Below are positions 28,401-38,484 of a stretch of 64,000 nt of DNA, one piece after another. Under the pieces are notes generated by a model, which saw only the letters and a program-made list of their open reading frames with translations, ran no database searches and was not told where the DNA came from. The position numbers were made by a program, and so were the translations under genes. The stretch is from Rossellomorea aquimaris. Lineage in GTDB: Bacteria > Bacillota > Bacilli > Bacillales > Bacillaceae_B. The stretch lies in assembly GCF_000935355.1 (NCBI RefSeq), contig NZ_JXZC01000006.1, forward strand, positions 62,001 to 126,000, written 5' to 3'. Position 1 is the first letter of the stretch. Every line of letters starts with the position of its first letter.

Positions 28401-28448
28401 ATAGATAAATGCCAGCTTTGGGCCACAATGAACCACCTTTCGCTTTTG

Positions 28449-28488
28449 ATTTATCCAGCTCCGGCGGCTAGAGGCGCCTTTGGCTTTT
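28449..28488 (-). repeat. Shrunken copy of the 124-bp structured repeat
   Basis: TATCCAGCTCCGGCGGCTAG followed by AGGCGCCTTTGGCTTTT reads, on the minus strand, as the left and right ends of the element at 26914-27286 with the central ~85 bases missing. It directly abuts the rarA stop codon. Confidence 0.6.
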
Positions 28489-28489
28489 G

Positions 28490-29764
28490 TTATTTCATTT
28501 GTTTATTAATTTTCTCATACACCTGGGCGATCGCCTGTTCAAATTTGCCTGTCGATTTTGGGGTATAGTAGTGAGCATTTTTTAATTTGTCAGGTAAATA
28601 GGTTTGCGGGACCCATCCAGATTCATAGCTGTGTGGATACTTGTATTCGATTCCTCTTCCAAGTTCTTTGGCTCCTTGATAGTGAGCATCCTTTAAGTGA
28701 TCCGGAACCTCGCCGCTTTTTCCCTTACGGATATCGCCAAGTGCAAGATCAATGGCCGTGATCGCCGAGTTCGATTTGGGTGAAAGGCAAAGTTCGATGA
28801 TTGCGTTGGCCAATGGAATTCTCGCTTCGGGAAATCCGATCTTCTCAGCTGTCTCTACAGCTGCCAATGTTCTTGGTCCTGCTTGAGGGTTTGCGAGTCC
28901 GATATCTTCATAGGCAATGACTAATAGTCTGCGGGCGATGCTTGGAAGATCCCCGGCTTCAACGAGTCTGCCTAAATAATGAAGAGCGGCATTCACGTCA
29001 CTTCCACGAATCGATTTCTGAAAGGCACTTACGACATCGTAATGGGCGTCTCCATCTTTATCGTGAGAAAAGCTTTTCTTTTGAAGGCATTCTTCCGCAA
29101 TGCTGACATCGATCCGAATGACACCCTCCTCATCCGGTGAAGTGGACAGAACGGCCAATTCCAATGCATTTAACGAACTTCTGACGTCACCGAAGCTGCT
29201 GCTTGCAAAATGTTCAATCGCTTCTTCAGTCACATCAAGTGAATACTCCCCTAATCCACGTTCTTTATCTTCAATGGCTCGATGCAAGGCGATTTTCATT
29301 TCATCAATGGAAAGGGGCTTTAGTTCGAAAATCTGGCATCTGCTTCGTATCGCTGGGTTGATTGCATGATAGGGGTTGCTTGTTGTCGCCCCGATCAGGG
29401 TGATCATCCCGTTCTCTAAATAAGGAAGGAGAAAATCCTGCTTTCCTTTATCCAAGCGATGAACCTCATCTAATAGAAGAATCACTTTTCCAGACATTTT
29501 GGCTTCTTCTGCTACGATTTGAATATCTTTTTTATTATTTGTTACAGCGTTCAGGGTTTTAAACCGGTATTTCGTACTTCCGGCAATGGCGCTCGCGATG
29601 GACGTTTTTCCAATACCGGGCGGACCATACAAGATCATGGATGAAAGCTGTTTTGCTTTTACCATCCTGTCTATGATTTTTCCTTCTCCAACTAAATGCT
29701 GTTGCCCGATGATCTCATCAATGGTTCTGGGTCTCATCTTAAAGGCAAGTGGTTTAATAGACAT
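28490..29764 (-). CDS. rarA: Replication-associated recombination protein A (AAA ATPase)
   Basis: RarA/MgsA (YrvN) is a tetrameric clamp-loader-like ATPase acting at stalled replication forks. The 424-residue protein has Walker A GPPGIGKTS near 47, Walker B LLLDEVHR near 95, sensor 1 GATTSNP near 125, and the C-terminal tetramerisation part with IAYEDIGLANPQ and the GYQG-like DAHYQGAKELGRG. GGAGAG lies upstream of the ATG. It is transcribed divergently from cymR, as in B. subtilis. Confidence 0.95.
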   Translation of the reverse strand: MSIKPLAFKMRPRTIDEIIGQQHLVGEGKIIDRMVKAKQLSSMILYGPPGIGKTSIASAIAGSTKYRFKTLNAVTNNKKDIQIVAEEAKMSGKVILLLDEVHRLDKGKQDFLLPYLENGMITLIGATTSNPYHAINPAIRSRCQIFELKPLSIDEMKIALHRAIEDKERGLGEYSLDVTEEAIEHFASSSFGDVRSSLNALELAVLSTSPDEEGVIRIDVSIAEECLQKKSFSHDKDGDAHYDVVSAFQKSIRGSDVNAALHYLGRLVEAGDLPSIARRLLVIAYEDIGLANPQAGPRTLAAVETAEKIGFPEARIPLANAIIELCLSPKSNSAITAIDLALGDIRKGKSGEVPDHLKDAHYQGAKELGRGIEYKYPHSYESGWVPQTYLPDKLKNAHYYTPKSTGKFEQAIAQVYEKINKQMK

Positions 29765-29874
29765 GAAAACATCTCTCCAAACTGACGTAGCTAAAATTAC
29801 TTTATCATAGGCGGTTCTTATAAGGAAATATTGTGGTTGATAGAAGGAGGGGAAAAGAGAATGGAGCCGTCCCT

Positions 29875-29904
29875 TTCACAGTGAGATGGCGGATATGCTA
29901 TAAT
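29875..29904 (+). promoter_or_regulatory. Probable promoter of cymR operon
   Basis: TTCACA at 29875-29880, 18-base spacer and consensus TATAAT at 29899-29904, about 75 bases before cymR. Confidence 0.55.
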
Positions 29905-29980
29905 AACAAAAGTCAATACAGAAGGAAAATACCATTCGTTTATTATTGTAACGTTATTAAATATATTTGAGGTGCTGGAC

Positions 29981-30400
29981 ATGAAGATATCTACTAAAGG
30001 ACGATACGGTTTAACGATTATGATTGAATTAGCAAAACGCCATGGTGAAGGGCCGACTTCACTTAAGACCATCGCACAGCAGCATGAGCTCTCAGAGCAT
30101 TATCTTGAGCAGCTGGTGGCTCCCCTGCGTAATGGTGGACTTGTAAGAAGTATCCGGGGAGCATACGGCGGGTATGTATTAGGACATGAGCCATCTGAAA
30201 TTACAGCGGGGGATATTATCCGGATCCTTGAAGGTCCGATTAGTCCTGTAGAAGGAATTGAGGATGAAGAACCGGCAAAGCGTGAGCTGTGGATACGGAT
30301 CCGGGATGCTGTTAAGGAAGTTCTCGATAATACAACGATTGAGGATTTGGCCAGCCACTCCGATGACGGTGAATCAGATGCGTACATGTTTTATATCTAG
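29981..30400 (+). CDS. cymR: Rrf2-type cysteine metabolism repressor CymR
   Basis: CymR is the master repressor of cysteine synthesis in Bacillus; it senses cysteine supply through complex formation with CysK. This 139-residue protein begins MKISTKGRYGLTIMIELA and carries the Rrf2 winged HTH (SLKTIAQQHELSEHYLEQL near 31-49) and the conserved tail AYMFYI. It has no cysteine, so it cannot bind an Fe-S cluster like IscR. ATG 29981 is six bases after GAGGTG. The desulfurase and mnmA genes follow it. A matching operator lies before yrrT at 52.7 kb. Confidence 0.95.
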   Translation: MKISTKGRYGLTIMIELAKRHGEGPTSLKTIAQQHELSEHYLEQLVAPLRNGGLVRSIRGAYGGYVLGHEPSEITAGDIIRILEGPISPVEGIEDEEPAKRELWIRIRDAVKEVLDNTTIEDLASHSDDGESDAYMFYI

Positions 30401-30413
30401 GAGGTAACGATAA

Positions 30414-31556
30414 ATGGAAAGAGTGTATCTGGATCATGCTGCAACGTCGCCCATGCATCCCGAAGTGATTGAAGAAATGACTTCAGTGATGAAGGAGACC
30501 TTTGGTAATCCATCGAGCATTCATTCGTTTGGCCGTGCATCACGTCATCTTGTCGATCATGCACGTACCATCATTGCTCAAAGTATCCATGCAGATTACA
30601 ATGAAATCATTTTCACAAGTGGTGGAACGGAAGCTGATAATTTAGCTATTATCGGCTCTGCCGAAGCCAATAAGGAAAAAGGGAATCACATCATCACAAC
30701 ACAAACAGAGCATCATGCCGTTTTACATGCATGTAAATTCCTGGAGTCCAAAGGGTTTGAGGTGACGTACCTGCCCGTAGATCGAACAGGCAGGATATCC
30801 TTGGAAGAACTGCAAAAAGAACTTCGCGACGAAACGATCCTCGTTACGATCATGTTTGGGAATAATGAGGTGGGAACGATCCAGCCGATTAAAGAAATCG
30901 GAAATATCCTGCAGGATCATCAAGCTTATTTTCACACTGATGCTGTACAAGCTTTCGGATTGTCAGCTATAAATGTGCAAGAGCTCGGGGTTGATTTGCT
31001 TTCGGTTTCAGGTCATAAGATCAATGGTCCCAAAGGGATCGGATTTTTATATTCACACAAGAACCTGGATCTTCAACCTGGATTATACGGTGGTGAGCAG
31101 GAAAGAAAACGCCGTGCCGGTACAGAAAACGTCCCGGCGATCGTGGGTCTGGGAAAGGCAGTAGAAATTGCTCAAAATGCGATAGAAGTTAAACATTCCC
31201 AGTACTCTGCTTTTAAGGTTTTATTGAAAGAAACGTTAGCCGGTGCAGGCATTGAGTTTGAGGAGAACGGATCTCTTGAGTATGGATTACCCCATGTGCT
31301 AAACTTAAGTTTTCCCGGCACAGATGTAGAGTCTATGCTGGTGAATTTGGATATGTCAGGTATTGCTGTATCAAGCGGTTCTGCTTGTACAGCTGGATCT
31401 ATAGAGCCTTCACATGTATTGGTCGCGATGTTTGGCAGTCAGTCAGAGAATACAAGGAACTCCATTCGTTTCAGCTTTGGTCAGGGCAATACGGAGGAAC
31501 AAATTGTCTGGACTGCCAGTGAAGTCGCAAAAATTGTAAAACGTGTAACATCTTAA
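30414..31556 (+). CDS. Cysteine desulfurase (YrvO/IscS type)
   Basis: A 380-residue PLP enzyme that removes sulfur from cysteine as enzyme-bound persulfide. Motifs: YLDHAATSPMHP near the N-terminus, TEHHAVLHAC near 98, PLP lysine in SVSGHKINGPKG near 202, and the catalytic cysteine in SSGSACTAGS near 324-328. In B. subtilis the homologue YrvO is next to mnmA and supplies sulfur directly to it for 2-thiouridine. GGAGG precedes the ATG; cymR is 13 bp upstream, mnmA 48 bp downstream. Confidence 0.94.
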   Translation: MERVYLDHAATSPMHPEVIEEMTSVMKETFGNPSSIHSFGRASRHLVDHARTIIAQSIHADYNEIIFTSGGTEADNLAIIGSAEANKEKGNHIITTQTEHHAVLHACKFLESKGFEVTYLPVDRTGRISLEELQKELRDETILVTIMFGNNEVGTIQPIKEIGNILQDHQAYFHTDAVQAFGLSAINVQELGVDLLSVSGHKINGPKGIGFLYSHKNLDLQPGLYGGEQERKRRAGTENVPAIVGLGKAVEIAQNAIEVKHSQYSAFKVLLKETLAGAGIEFEENGSLEYGLPHVLNLSFPGTDVESMLVNLDMSGIAVSSGSACTAGSIEPSHVLVAMFGSQSENTRNSIRFSFGQGNTEEQIVWTASEVAKIVKRVTS

Positions 31557-32720
<1,164 letters not shown>

Positions 32721-32725
32721 TGCTT

Positions 32726-32778
32726 AAAGGACTGAGAAGAAGAGATGTGCAAGCTCTCTTCTCTCAGTCCTTTTTTTC
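32726..32778 (+). terminator. Terminator after mnmA
   Basis: AAAGGACTGAGAAGAAGAG pairs with CTCTCTTCTCTCAGTCCTTT, followed by T-rich bases. Confidence 0.92.
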
Positions 32779-32892
32779 ATCATTGATCGATACCGAAATT
32801 GAAAGTCCCTTATGTTATACTATTAACGATAAGTGGAAGAAACCATCATTCAACTTGCATACATAAATAATGAAAACATAGAGGTGTTTAAA

Positions 32893-33564
32893 ATGGATAA
32901 GAATTTAAAAGGAATTGAGTTATTGCAAGAAGGAAAAGTAGAAGAGGCTGTTAAACTTTTTACAGAAGCCATCGAAGAAAATCCCAAGGATCCTGTCGGA
33001 TATATTAATTTCGGAAACGTCCTCATGTCGGTTGGAGACAATGAAAAGGCGAAGAAATTTTTTGAACGTGCGATCTCAATCGACGATAATGCAGGGGCAG
33101 CCTACTATTCCCTGGGTAATCTATACTTTAACGAAAATAACTTTGATGAAGCAAAGGATCAATTTGAAAAAGCTGTTTCGAAGGGAATGGAGAATGCCGA
33201 CGTTTATTTTATGCTTGGAGTCAGTCTGTTCCAACTAGAGCAGCCAAGATTCGCTCTTCCTTACTTACAACGAAGTGTCGAATTGAATGAAGATGACGTG
33301 GAGGCGCGCTTCCAGTTAGGACTGTGTCTCGCGAAGGTTGAAGCTTACGAAGAAGCGATTGCGCAATTATCGCAGGTAGTGGAGGCAGATCCAACACACG
33401 CAGATGCTTACTACAACTTAGGTGTTGCATACGCAGGCCATAAGGATGATGCGGATAAGGCCCTGATGTATTTCAACAAAGCAATCGAAGTTCAGCCTGA
33501 CCATATGTTGGCAGGGTATGGCATCAAGATGATCGAAAAGCTTAAAAATGAACAAAGTGAATAG
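32893..33564 (+). CDS. yrrB: TPR repeat protein (YrrB-like)
   Basis: A 223-residue cytoplasmic protein built almost wholly of six tetratricopeptide repeats, each with the W/L-G-Y-A-F-P pattern (for example YINFGNVLMSVGDNEKAKKFFERAI and YYNLGVAYAGHKDDADKALMYFNKAI, shown in part). TPR superhelices bind partner proteins; the partner is unknown. B. subtilis yrrB has the same place between mnmA and recD2. ATG 32893 follows GAGGTG by six bases. recD2 starts 17 bp after the stop. Confidence 0.9.
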   Translation: MDKNLKGIELLQEGKVEEAVKLFTEAIEENPKDPVGYINFGNVLMSVGDNEKAKKFFERAISIDDNAGAAYYSLGNLYFNENNFDEAKDQFEKAVSKGMENADVYFMLGVSLFQLEQPRFALPYLQRSVELNEDDVEARFQLGLCLAKVEAYEEAIAQLSQVVEADPTHADAYYNLGVAYAGHKDDADKALMYFNKAIEVQPDHMLAGYGIKMIEKLKNEQSE

Positions 33565-33581
33565 TTAGGGGGTTCACTGCC

Positions 33582-35975
33582 TTGAGCCAGCAAGACTCTT
33601 TAAAGTTGTTTGGTGATGAAGAAATCTATATAAAAGGAAGGCATCTCGTTACGATTTTTCATAATGAGGAAAATCTTTATACGGTGGTCCGGATCCGGGT
33701 GGACGAAACGAATGATTCTTATGAAGACAAGGAAGCGGTCGTAACGGGGCACTTCCCTAAAATCCATGAAGATGAGACGTATGTGTTTTACGGGCGGTTT
33801 CAGGAACATCCCAAATTTGGCATGCAATTTCATGCCAAACACTTCAAGAAAGAAATCCCTCAATCCACACAAGGTGTCGTCCATTATCTATCAAGCGATT
33901 TATTTAAAGGAATAGGGAAGAAAACAGCCGAGAAGATCGTGGAGCATATCGGGGAAAATGCCATCACCAAAATTCTCGAAAATCCGGGCCTCTTAGATGA
34001 AATTCCTAAGCTTCCAAAGGAAAAGGCGAAGAGTATTTATGATACGCTTTCCGAGCATCAAGGCTTGGAGAGAGTCATGATTGTGCTGAATGACCTGGGA
34101 TTCGGACCTCAGATCTCCATGAAGATCTATCAGGCCTATAAAGAGCAGGCCCTTGAAATCATCCAAAATAATCCTTATAAACTTGTAGAGGATATCGAAG
34201 GGATCGGTTTTACCCGTGCCGACGAATTAGGGTCTAAAATTGGATTAACCGGAAGTCATCCTGACCGTATTAAAGCAGGCTGTTTATATACCCTGGAACA
34301 AATTTGTGTCAAGCAGGGCCATGTTTATCTGGAAGCGGAAGAGCTGATTGTAACGGTAAAGGAGCTTCTCGAGAAAAGCCAGCCGGAGAAAATCGACTAT
34401 ACGGAAATTTCTAGTCAATTAGTTTCTTTGGAAGAAGAAAGTAAAGTAATAGGAGAAGGCACAAAGGTGTATGTTCCTTCTCTTTACTTCTCAGAAAAAG
34501 GAATCGTGACCAATATTGAAAAAATCTTGTCCCAGACCCAGTACAAAGACCAGTTCCCTCAATCCGAATTTCTTCTGTCACTCGGAGCACTCGAGGACCG
34601 TCTGGGAGTTCAATATGCACCTTCCCAAAAAGAAGCCATCGAAACGGCCTTAATGTCCCCCATGCTCCTGTTAACCGGAGGACCTGGTACCGGAAAGACG
34701 ACTGTCATTCAAGGAATCGTCGAGCTGTTTGCTGACCTGCATGGCTGCTCATTGGATCCAAAGGATTACAAAGATGAACCATTTCCTGTCTTGTTGACAG
34801 CTCCGACAGGGCGAGCGGCAAAACGAATGACCGAATCCACGGGCCTCCCTGCCATGACGATACACCGTCTTTTAGGCTGGAACGGTCAAGAAGGATTTCA
34901 GAGTGATGAAGAACGGGCGATTGAAGGCAAGCTGCTGATCGTGGATGAGGTGTCCATGGTTGATACCTGGCTCGCCCATCAACTTTTGAAAGCTTTACCT
35001 GAGGATATCCAGGTGATCCTTGTCGGGGATGAAGATCAATTGCCATCTGTCGGACCTGGACAGGTACTAAAGGACCTCCTGAAATCGGAAGTGGTGCCGA
35101 CGGTAAGGTTAACGGATATTTATAGACAAGAAGAGGGGTCCTCTATTATTGAACTTGCCCACTATATGAAAAGGGGGCAAGTCCCGGCTGATTTAACCCG
35201 TCAGCAAAAGGATCGGTCCTTCTTTCCCTGCAGGACCAATCAGATATCGGAAGTCGTTCAAAAAGTCGTTGAGAACGCGAAGAAAAAAGGGTACTCCCCA
35301 AAAGATATACAGGTACTTGCTCCTATGTACCGGGGCCCTGCCGGTATTGATCGATTAAATGAACTCCTACAGGAGATCTTTAATAGCAATGACGGGACCC
35401 GAAAAGAAATCGCGTTCGGAGATGTGAAATATCGCATTGGAGATAAAGTGCTTCAGCTTGTCAATCAGCCTGAAAACAATGTCTTCAATGGAGATATCGG
35501 TGAAATCGTCTCGATTTTCTATGCAAAGGAAAACACAGAGAAGCAGGATATGATCATTGTTTCTTACGAAGGCAACGAGGTCACCTACACACGACAGGAT
35601 CTCATGCAAATTACCCATGCGTATTGCTGCTCGATCCATAAGTCACAAGGAAGCGAGTTTCCCATCGTGATTTTACCTGTGGTGAAAAGCTATTATCGCA
35701 TGTTGCGAAGAAATCTCTTATACACTGCCATCACAAGAAGCAAGCAGTTCCTTATTCTTTGTGGAGAGCTGGACGCATTTACTCTTGGAGTTGAAAGAGA
35801 AGATGATTTTCTCCGTAAAACGACCCTAAGCGAAAAACTTAGAAATTTAACGGCTCCTGAAGCCGACGTAATCTCTTCTTCTGATGAGGATTTACCCATT
35901 GAAGAACTCTTGCTCAATGAAGATCCCATGATAGGAATGGATGGCATCAGCCCCTATGATTTTATGAATGCATAA
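33582..35975 (+). CDS. recD2: ATP-dependent DNA helicase RecD2
   Basis: RecD2 (YrrC) is a 5'-3' superfamily 1B helicase in bacteria without RecBCD, linked to repair and replication restart. The 797-residue protein has the long N-terminal region with helix-hairpin-helix motifs (GIGKKTAEKIVEHIG near 107, GIGFTRADELGSKIG near 207), Walker A GGPGTGKTT from 366, motif II VDEVSMVDTWL near 453, and the C-terminal UvrD-like motif HAYCCSIHKSQGSEF near 678. TTG start with TTAGGGGG nine bases upstream. It follows the TPR gene closely and ends at a strong terminator. Confidence 0.95.
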   Translation: MSQQDSLKLFGDEEIYIKGRHLVTIFHNEENLYTVVRIRVDETNDSYEDKEAVVTGHFPKIHEDETYVFYGRFQEHPKFGMQFHAKHFKKEIPQSTQGVVHYLSSDLFKGIGKKTAEKIVEHIGENAITKILENPGLLDEIPKLPKEKAKSIYDTLSEHQGLERVMIVLNDLGFGPQISMKIYQAYKEQALEIIQNNPYKLVEDIEGIGFTRADELGSKIGLTGSHPDRIKAGCLYTLEQICVKQGHVYLEAEELIVTVKELLEKSQPEKIDYTEISSQLVSLEEESKVIGEGTKVYVPSLYFSEKGIVTNIEKILSQTQYKDQFPQSEFLLSLGALEDRLGVQYAPSQKEAIETALMSPMLLLTGGPGTGKTTVIQGIVELFADLHGCSLDPKDYKDEPFPVLLTAPTGRAAKRMTESTGLPAMTIHRLLGWNGQEGFQSDEERAIEGKLLIVDEVSMVDTWLAHQLLKALPEDIQVILVGDEDQLPSVGPGQVLKDLLKSEVVPTVRLTDIYRQEEGSSIIELAHYMKRGQVPADLTRQQKDRSFFPCRTNQISEVVQKVVENAKKKGYSPKDIQVLAPMYRGPAGIDRLNELLQEIFNSNDGTRKEIAFGDVKYRIGDKVLQLVNQPENNVFNGDIGEIVSIFYAKENTEKQDMIIVSYEGNEVTYTRQDLMQITHAYCCSIHKSQGSEFPIVILPVVKSYYRMLRRNLLYTAITRSKQFLILCGELDAFTLGVEREDDFLRKTTLSEKLRNLTAPEADVISSSDEDLPIEELLLNEDPMIGMDGISPYDFMNA

Positions 35976-36030
35976 GGTTAACGAATGAATATTTCTCAGG
36001 TGGAAATCATTCATTCGTTAACCTTTTTTT
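35974..36030 (+). terminator. Terminator after recD2
   Basis: AAGGTTAACGAATGAAT pairs with ATTCATTCGTTAACCTT around an 18-base loop, then T7. Confidence 0.92.
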
Positions 36031-36075
36031 GTTGAGTTTATTAGGGTAAACACGTCACCTGCTCAATGTATTTAA

Positions 36076-36102
36076 GTTAACTAATATAAAAATTAAGTTG
36101 AC
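36076..36102 (+). promoter_or_regulatory. BirA-type biotin operator
   Basis: GTTAAC (36076-36081), 15 bases, GTTGAC (36097-36102), flanked by A/T. This matches the BirA operator design of two GTTAAC-like halves about 15 bases apart, and it precedes bioY-bioB. Confidence 0.72.
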
Positions 36103-36162
36103 ATATATTTAAGTGAAGCGATATCCTTATGTTGTAGAAAAATGACAGATGGGGGAAGACAG

Positions 36163-36759
36163 ATGAACAGAAAATTAAGGACAATCGATCTTACATTGGC
36201 AGGAATGTTTGTTGCGTTAATGGCTATCGGGGCAAACATTACTACATTTGTACCTTTCATGGTAGTGGGTGGTGTTCCCATTACATTACAAACGTTCTTT
36301 GCGATTTTAGCAGGAGCCATCCTGGGTAGCAGGGTCGGAGCCATTTCCATGTCGGTGTACGCATTAGTCGGATTAGTGGGTGTTCCTGTATTTGCAAGAT
36401 TTGGAGCAGGGTTATCTTCCATTGTCAGTCCGACTTTCGGATTTATCGTTTCGTTTATTTTCACAGCTTACATTACAGGGAAAATCGTAGAGAAACACAA
36501 GGGGATCAAGGTTTACATTTTCGCGGCACTGGTCGGGATGGCTGTCAATTATGTGGTTGGTACGAACTGGATGTATGCAGCATACAAGCTTTGGGCTGCA
36601 GCTCCTGAAGGATTTACTTATAAACTTGCATGGGCCTGGATGGTGGTTCCTTTACCGAAAGACATCATATTGGCCGTATGTGCCGGATTAATGGCTCATC
36701 GTCTGGAGAAAACGGTGCTTTTAAAAAGTACATTTAAGAATTTAAAAAGAGCGGCTTAA
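36163..36759 (+). CDS. bioY: Biotin transporter BioY
   Basis: BioY is the substrate-binding membrane component of the ECF-type biotin uptake system. The 198-residue protein has six hydrophobic segments and the family signature GGVPITLQTFFAILAGA near 46. ATG 36163 follows GGGGGA by six bases; a 7-codon longer start is possible at 36142. A BirA-type operator upstream and bioB 21 bp downstream indicate biotin-repressed expression. No ECF ATPase genes are nearby; they are usually encoded elsewhere in Bacillus. Confidence 0.95.
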   Translation: MNRKLRTIDLTLAGMFVALMAIGANITTFVPFMVVGGVPITLQTFFAILAGAILGSRVGAISMSVYALVGLVGVPVFARFGAGLSSIVSPTFGFIVSFIFTAYITGKIVEKHKGIKVYIFAALVGMAVNYVVGTNWMYAAYKLWAAAPEGFTYKLAWAWMVVPLPKDIILAVCAGLMAHRLEKTVLLKSTFKNLKRAA

Positions 36760-36780
36760 ACAAAAGGGGGAGAAGTTTAT

Positions 36781-37782
36781 ATGAAAACGTGGAAGGAACT
36801 GGCAGTTGGGGTAATCGAGGGTGAAGAATTGACGAATGAAGAGGCAATATCGATTTTACAAAGCCCGGATGATGAGCTTTTAGAATTATTACATAGCGCA
36901 TATCTGATTCGAAAACATTATTATGGAAACAAAGTAAAATTAAACATGATCATCAATACGAAATCGGGTTTATGCCCTGAAAATTGCGGCTATTGTTCAC
37001 AGTCCATCGTTTCAAAAGCACCGATCGAAAAATATCGCATGGTCGATAAAGAAACGATTTTAAAGGGAGCTGAAAATGCTCACCAACTTAATGTAGGTAC
37101 CTATTGCATTGTTGCGAGTGGAAGAGGCCCGAGCAATCGTGAAGTGGATCATGTGGTTTCAGCGGTGAAGGAAATAAAAGAGCAATACAACTTAAAGGTA
37201 TGTGCATGCCTGGGGTTATTAAAAGGTGACCAGGCAAAACGGCTGAAAGAAGCAGGAGTGGACCGTTACAACCATAACATCAATACTTCAGAAAATCATC
37301 ATGAAAATATCACTACTTCCCATACATACGAAGACAGGGTGAATACGGTTGAGCAAGCGAAGGCACAAGGCATATCACCTTGCTCTGGAATCATTGTGGG
37401 AATGAAAGAAACGTTGCAGGATGTTGTTGATATGGCCCTCAGCCTAAAGGTGCTAGATGCTGACTCGATTCCAGTGAATTTTCTTCATGCGATTGACGGT
37501 ACACCCCTCGAAGGAACGAATGAACTCGATCCGAGATATTGTTTAAAAGTCCTTTGTTTGATGCGCTTCATCAATCCAACAAAAGAAATCCGTATTTCCG
37601 GGGGACGGGAAGTGAACCTGCGCAGTTTACAGCCCCTGGGACTTTATCCGGCTAACTCGATCTTTGTTGGTGATTACTTAACAACCGCAGGCCAGGAAGG
37701 GACAGCCGATCACCAAATGCTTGAAGATCTGGGGTTTGAAATTGATTATGTAAAAGAAGAAAGGGAGCAGGTAACTTCATAA
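36781..37782 (+). CDS. bioB: Biotin synthase
   Basis: BioB is a radical SAM enzyme inserting sulfur into dethiobiotin. The 333-residue protein has the CxxxCxxC cluster motif at Cys65, Cys69 and Cys72 (CPENCGYC), plus conserved cysteines in the later barrel (GTYCIVASGRGP, KVCACLG, YNHNINTSENHH) and an Arg in IRISGGREVNLR that ligates the second cluster. AAAGGGGGA precedes the ATG. It is cotranscribed with bioY; the other biotin genes (bioW/A/F/D) are absent from this window. Confidence 0.96.
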   Translation: MKTWKELAVGVIEGEELTNEEAISILQSPDDELLELLHSAYLIRKHYYGNKVKLNMIINTKSGLCPENCGYCSQSIVSKAPIEKYRMVDKETILKGAENAHQLNVGTYCIVASGRGPSNREVDHVVSAVKEIKEQYNLKVCACLGLLKGDQAKRLKEAGVDRYNHNINTSENHHENITTSHTYEDRVNTVEQAKAQGISPCSGIIVGMKETLQDVVDMALSLKVLDADSIPVNFLHAIDGTPLEGTNELDPRYCLKVLCLMRFINPTKEIRISGGREVNLRSLQPLGLYPANSIFVGDYLTTAGQEGTADHQMLEDLGFEIDYVKEEREQVTS

Positions 37783-37983
37783 AAATCTGCTAAATATATT
37801 TAGGTGGGTGCTTTGGAAAAGGTTACTCATTATGAAATCAGGAAAATATCCCACACTATATAAGAACGGTGATTCACCGTTTGTGCGGATATTCTCATTA
37901 AACAAGTATAAATTGAGCCCGGATTGGTCATGATGGTAGGGAATAATCACCATTTTTGGTGTAACCAGAGGTGAGCCTTACCG

Positions 37984-38169
37984 ATGAAGTGTCCAAATTG
38001 TCAGAGCAAAGATATCGGAAAGATCGGCATCAACCAATATTATTGTTGGGGTTGCTATATAGAACTTTCCTTGTCGAAAGGAGTCATTCATACTCATCAA
38101 GTAGAAGAGGATGGATCACTGAGCTCCTTAGACGACTTGTTTGATGAGGAAGAACGCCGACTAAGCTAG
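37984..38169 (+). CDS. Small zinc-ribbon-like protein (YrzR-like)
   Basis: A 61-residue protein with an N-terminal CPNC and a CWGC pair 17 residues later (MKCPNCQSKDIGKIG...YYCWGCYIEL), a likely four-cysteine zinc site, and an acidic tail. B. subtilis has a small protein YrzR of similar sequence near this locus. AGGTGAG lies about eight bases before the ATG. Function unknown. The next small gene begins 15 bp after its stop, so the two are probably cotranscribed. Confidence 0.72.
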   Translation: MKCPNCQSKDIGKIGINQYYCWGCYIELSLSKGVIHTHQVEEDGSLSSLDDLFDEEERRLS

Positions 38170-38184
38170 GAAGAGGTGTCTTTC

Positions 38185-38316
38185 TTGAACAAAACATTTG
38201 CATCCATCGTTGGTTTTGGAGCAGGAATCGCTGCTTCTATCTATTCTCAGAGATCCAATATGATGAACCAAAGACAAATGAAACGAATTCGTAAACAAGT
38301 AAAGAAACTTTTTTAA
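38185..38316 (+). CDS. DUF3918-type small membrane protein (YrzQ-like)
   Basis: A 43-residue product with a glycine/alanine-rich N-terminal hydrophobic part (FASIVGFGAGIAASIY) and a basic tail MKRIRKQVKKLF, the pattern of DUF3918/YrzQ proteins of unknown function. TTG 38185 follows GAGGTG by six bases. It follows the zinc-ribbon-like gene by 15 bp and ends just before a terminator. Confidence 0.7.
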   Translation: MNKTFASIVGFGAGIAASIYSQRSNMMNQRQMKRIRKQVKKLF

Positions 38317-38322
38317 CAGCAT

Positions 38323-38354
38323 AAAAAGGCTGGCTTTCGGGTCAGTCTTTTTTT
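38323..38354 (+). terminator. Terminator after yrzQ-like gene
   Basis: AAAGGCTGGC pairs with GTCAGTCTTT (with G-U pairs), followed by T7. Confidence 0.7.
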
Positions 38355-38484
38355 AATATTCCACTTAAAAATGATAAGTGGGAGTAATGATTATTTCTTA
38401 TTTCAATTTAAGAAGTATTAAATGGATAGTAAATGAAGAAAAAATCACTAAATCTTTATCGACACAACAAGCTGTTATTTGGAT

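Noticed and set aside
37832..37933. 33-codon frame (MKSGKYPTLYKNGD...) between bioB and the zinc-ribbon gene
   Set aside because: The nearest AAAAGG is about ten bases from the ATG and weak; nothing else supports coding.
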